From contig JBGGNG010000116.1 of NCBI GenBank assembly GCA_041287635.1, positions 1 through 15,908 of the forward strand: 15,908 bases of DNA, written 5' to 3'. Within the stretch, counting starts at the first letter, position 1. Every line of letters starts with the position of its first letter. The notes below the pieces were generated by a model. That model had not been told where the DNA came from. It did no database searches and worked only from the letters and a program-made list of their open reading frames with translations. The DNA comes from JAOUEA01 sp041287635 (GTDB lineage: Bacteria > Actinomycetota > UBA4738 > HRBIN12). Below, in pieces: positions 15,242 to 15,908 of this stretch. Both the position numbers and the translations under genes were made by a program.

Positions 15242-15908
15242 ATGAAGCGAGTCATGTCGGCAGGGATCGGGTTCATCGTCGGGGTCGCGACGCTGATCGG
15301 CGCGCCGGTGGCGTCCGCGGGCGGGGGACCGGGATGCTCGATCACCGGCACCTCCGGCCCCGACCTCCTGCAGGGCACCGGCGGCAACGACGTGATCTGC
15401 GGGCTCGGCGGCGACGATCGGATCTTCGCGGGCGACGGCAACGACACGGTGCGCGCTGGATCGGGGAACGATCGGGTCTACGGCGGCGACGGGAACGACG
15501 TCCTCAAGGGCAGTGGTGGGCGCGATCGGATCCTCGGCGGGAAGGGCGATGACCGTCTGAAGGGCGGCACCAAGAGGGACCGGCTTCAGGGAAACGCCGG
15601 CGCCGACATTCTCCGCGGCGGTTCCGGGAAGAACGTCCTCGCGGGCGGGCTCGGCGACGACGTGCTCCGAGGAGGTCCCGACGGCGAGAAGATCCGAGGG
15701 GCCAAGGGAGACGACCGGCTGATCGGCCGCGGAGGGAAGGACACCCTCTCCGGAGGCGAGAATGACGACGAGATCGTCGGGGGCAAGGGCGCCGACCGGC
15801 TCCTCGGGCGGCTGGGAAGCGACACGCTCGACGGGGTCGACGGGGTCAACGGGAACGACTTCCTGCGTGGCCAGGGCGGGAGCGCCGACGTGGACACCTG
15901 CACGGCCG
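15242..15908 (+). CDS. Secreted calcium-binding RTX-repeat protein (3' end outside window)
   Basis: The frame from ATG 15242 stays open to the window edge (222 codons), with GGAGGAG 5 nt before the start. Residues 1-26 are a signal peptide: basic MKRVM, a hydrophobic core (GIGFIVGVATLIGAPV) and cleavage expected after ASA. From about residue 36 onward the chain consists of some twenty nonapeptides of the form GGxGxDxUx, for example GTGGNDVIC, GLGGDDRIF, AGDGNDTVR and GGLGDDVLR. Such repeats fold into a calcium-binding parallel beta-roll outside the cell. Cysteines occur at 32, in DVICG and near the visible end (VDTCTA), a layout common in small actinobacterial proteins of this kind; the DTC segment suggests the true end is close. 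Several central repeats are degenerate and Lys/Arg-rich (GGTKRDRLQ, GGPDGEKIR). No catalytic domain is visible, so it is a structural or binding protein rather than an identifiable toxin. Confidence 0.85.
   Translation, partial: MKRVMSAGIGFIVGVATLIGAPVASAGGGPGCSITGTSGPDLLQGTGGNDVICGLGGDDRIFAGDGNDTVRAGSGNDRVYGGDGNDVLKGSGGRDRILGGKGDDRLKGGTKRDRLQGNAGADILRGGSGKNVLAGGLGDDVLRGGPDGEKIRGAKGDDRLIGRGGKDTLSGGENDDEIVGGKGADRLLGRLGSDTLDGVDGVNGNDFLRGQGGSADVDTCTA
15350..15890 (+). repeat. 27-bp-period tandem repeats encoding RTX nonapeptides
   Basis: About twenty imperfect units with a 27-bp period encode the nonapeptide array of the RTX-type gene. Copies share GGC-GGC/GAC-rich cores (glycine and aspartate codons) but differ at third positions and in the degenerate middle units. 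One unit near the end (GVDGVNGNDFLR) is three residues longer, with a GACGGGGTC direct duplication near 15832-15849. Confidence 0.7.

Noticed and set aside
15242..15908. RTX-type repeats as a CRISPR-like or satellite DNA array
   Set aside because: The 27-bp period keeps the reading frame, encodes the GGxGxDxUx nonapeptide and follows a signal peptide. There are no unique spacers between exact repeats.

Overview
This is a chromosomal segment from a high-GC bacterium. The gene order (recA-recX, then miaB-miaA-dapF, then hflX), the frequent GTG starts, the strong GGAGG-type ribosome sites and the protein sequences all point to the Actinomycetota. An RNase Y gene directly after recA-recX, together with a DapD of the roughly 275-residue type typified by E. 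coli, suggests a lineage outside the well-studied Streptomyces/Mycobacterium group. The exact class cannot be settled from sequence reading alone.

Layout. Positions 1-1142 hold the 3' part of recA followed 5 bp later by recX (recombination and its regulator). Positions 1143-1407 are a 265-bp gap with a good sigma70-like promoter and a GC-rich hairpin, leading into rny (1408-2940, RNase Y). Convergent to rny, with only 6 bp between the stop codons, is a 3.3-kb minus-strand gene (2947-6252) for a 1101-residue, Ala/Glu/Arg-rich, almost entirely coiled-coil protein of unknown function. Its start faces miaB across a short divergent region containing inverted repeats.

From about 6369 to 14020 seven plus-strand genes are packed with overlaps of a few bases or gaps of 7-11 bp: miaB, miaA, dapF, dapE, dapC, dapD and hflX. 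The first two make the 2-methylthio-N6-isopentenyl modification of A37 in tRNA. The next four catalyse the last four steps from tetrahydrodipicolinate to meso-diaminopimelate by the succinylase route, encoded in reverse pathway order (F, E, C, D). The last is a ribosome-associated GTPase. Translational coupling (ATGA and GTGA junctions) indicates one operon.

After a convergent junction with a hairpin at 14041-14057 comes a minus-strand two-SIS-domain protein resembling the isomerase half of GlmS but lacking the glutaminase half (14042-15034). A 207-bp divergent region follows, then a secreted protein built of calcium-binding RTX-type nonapeptides (15242 onward), which runs off the window end.

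Most of the window is conserved housekeeping sequence. The least explained parts are the giant coiled-coil gene inserted into an otherwise conserved neighbourhood, the SIS protein with altered GlmS active-site positions, and the inverted repeats around the miaB start. I saw no tRNA, rRNA, CRISPR array, insertion sequence or phage gene.
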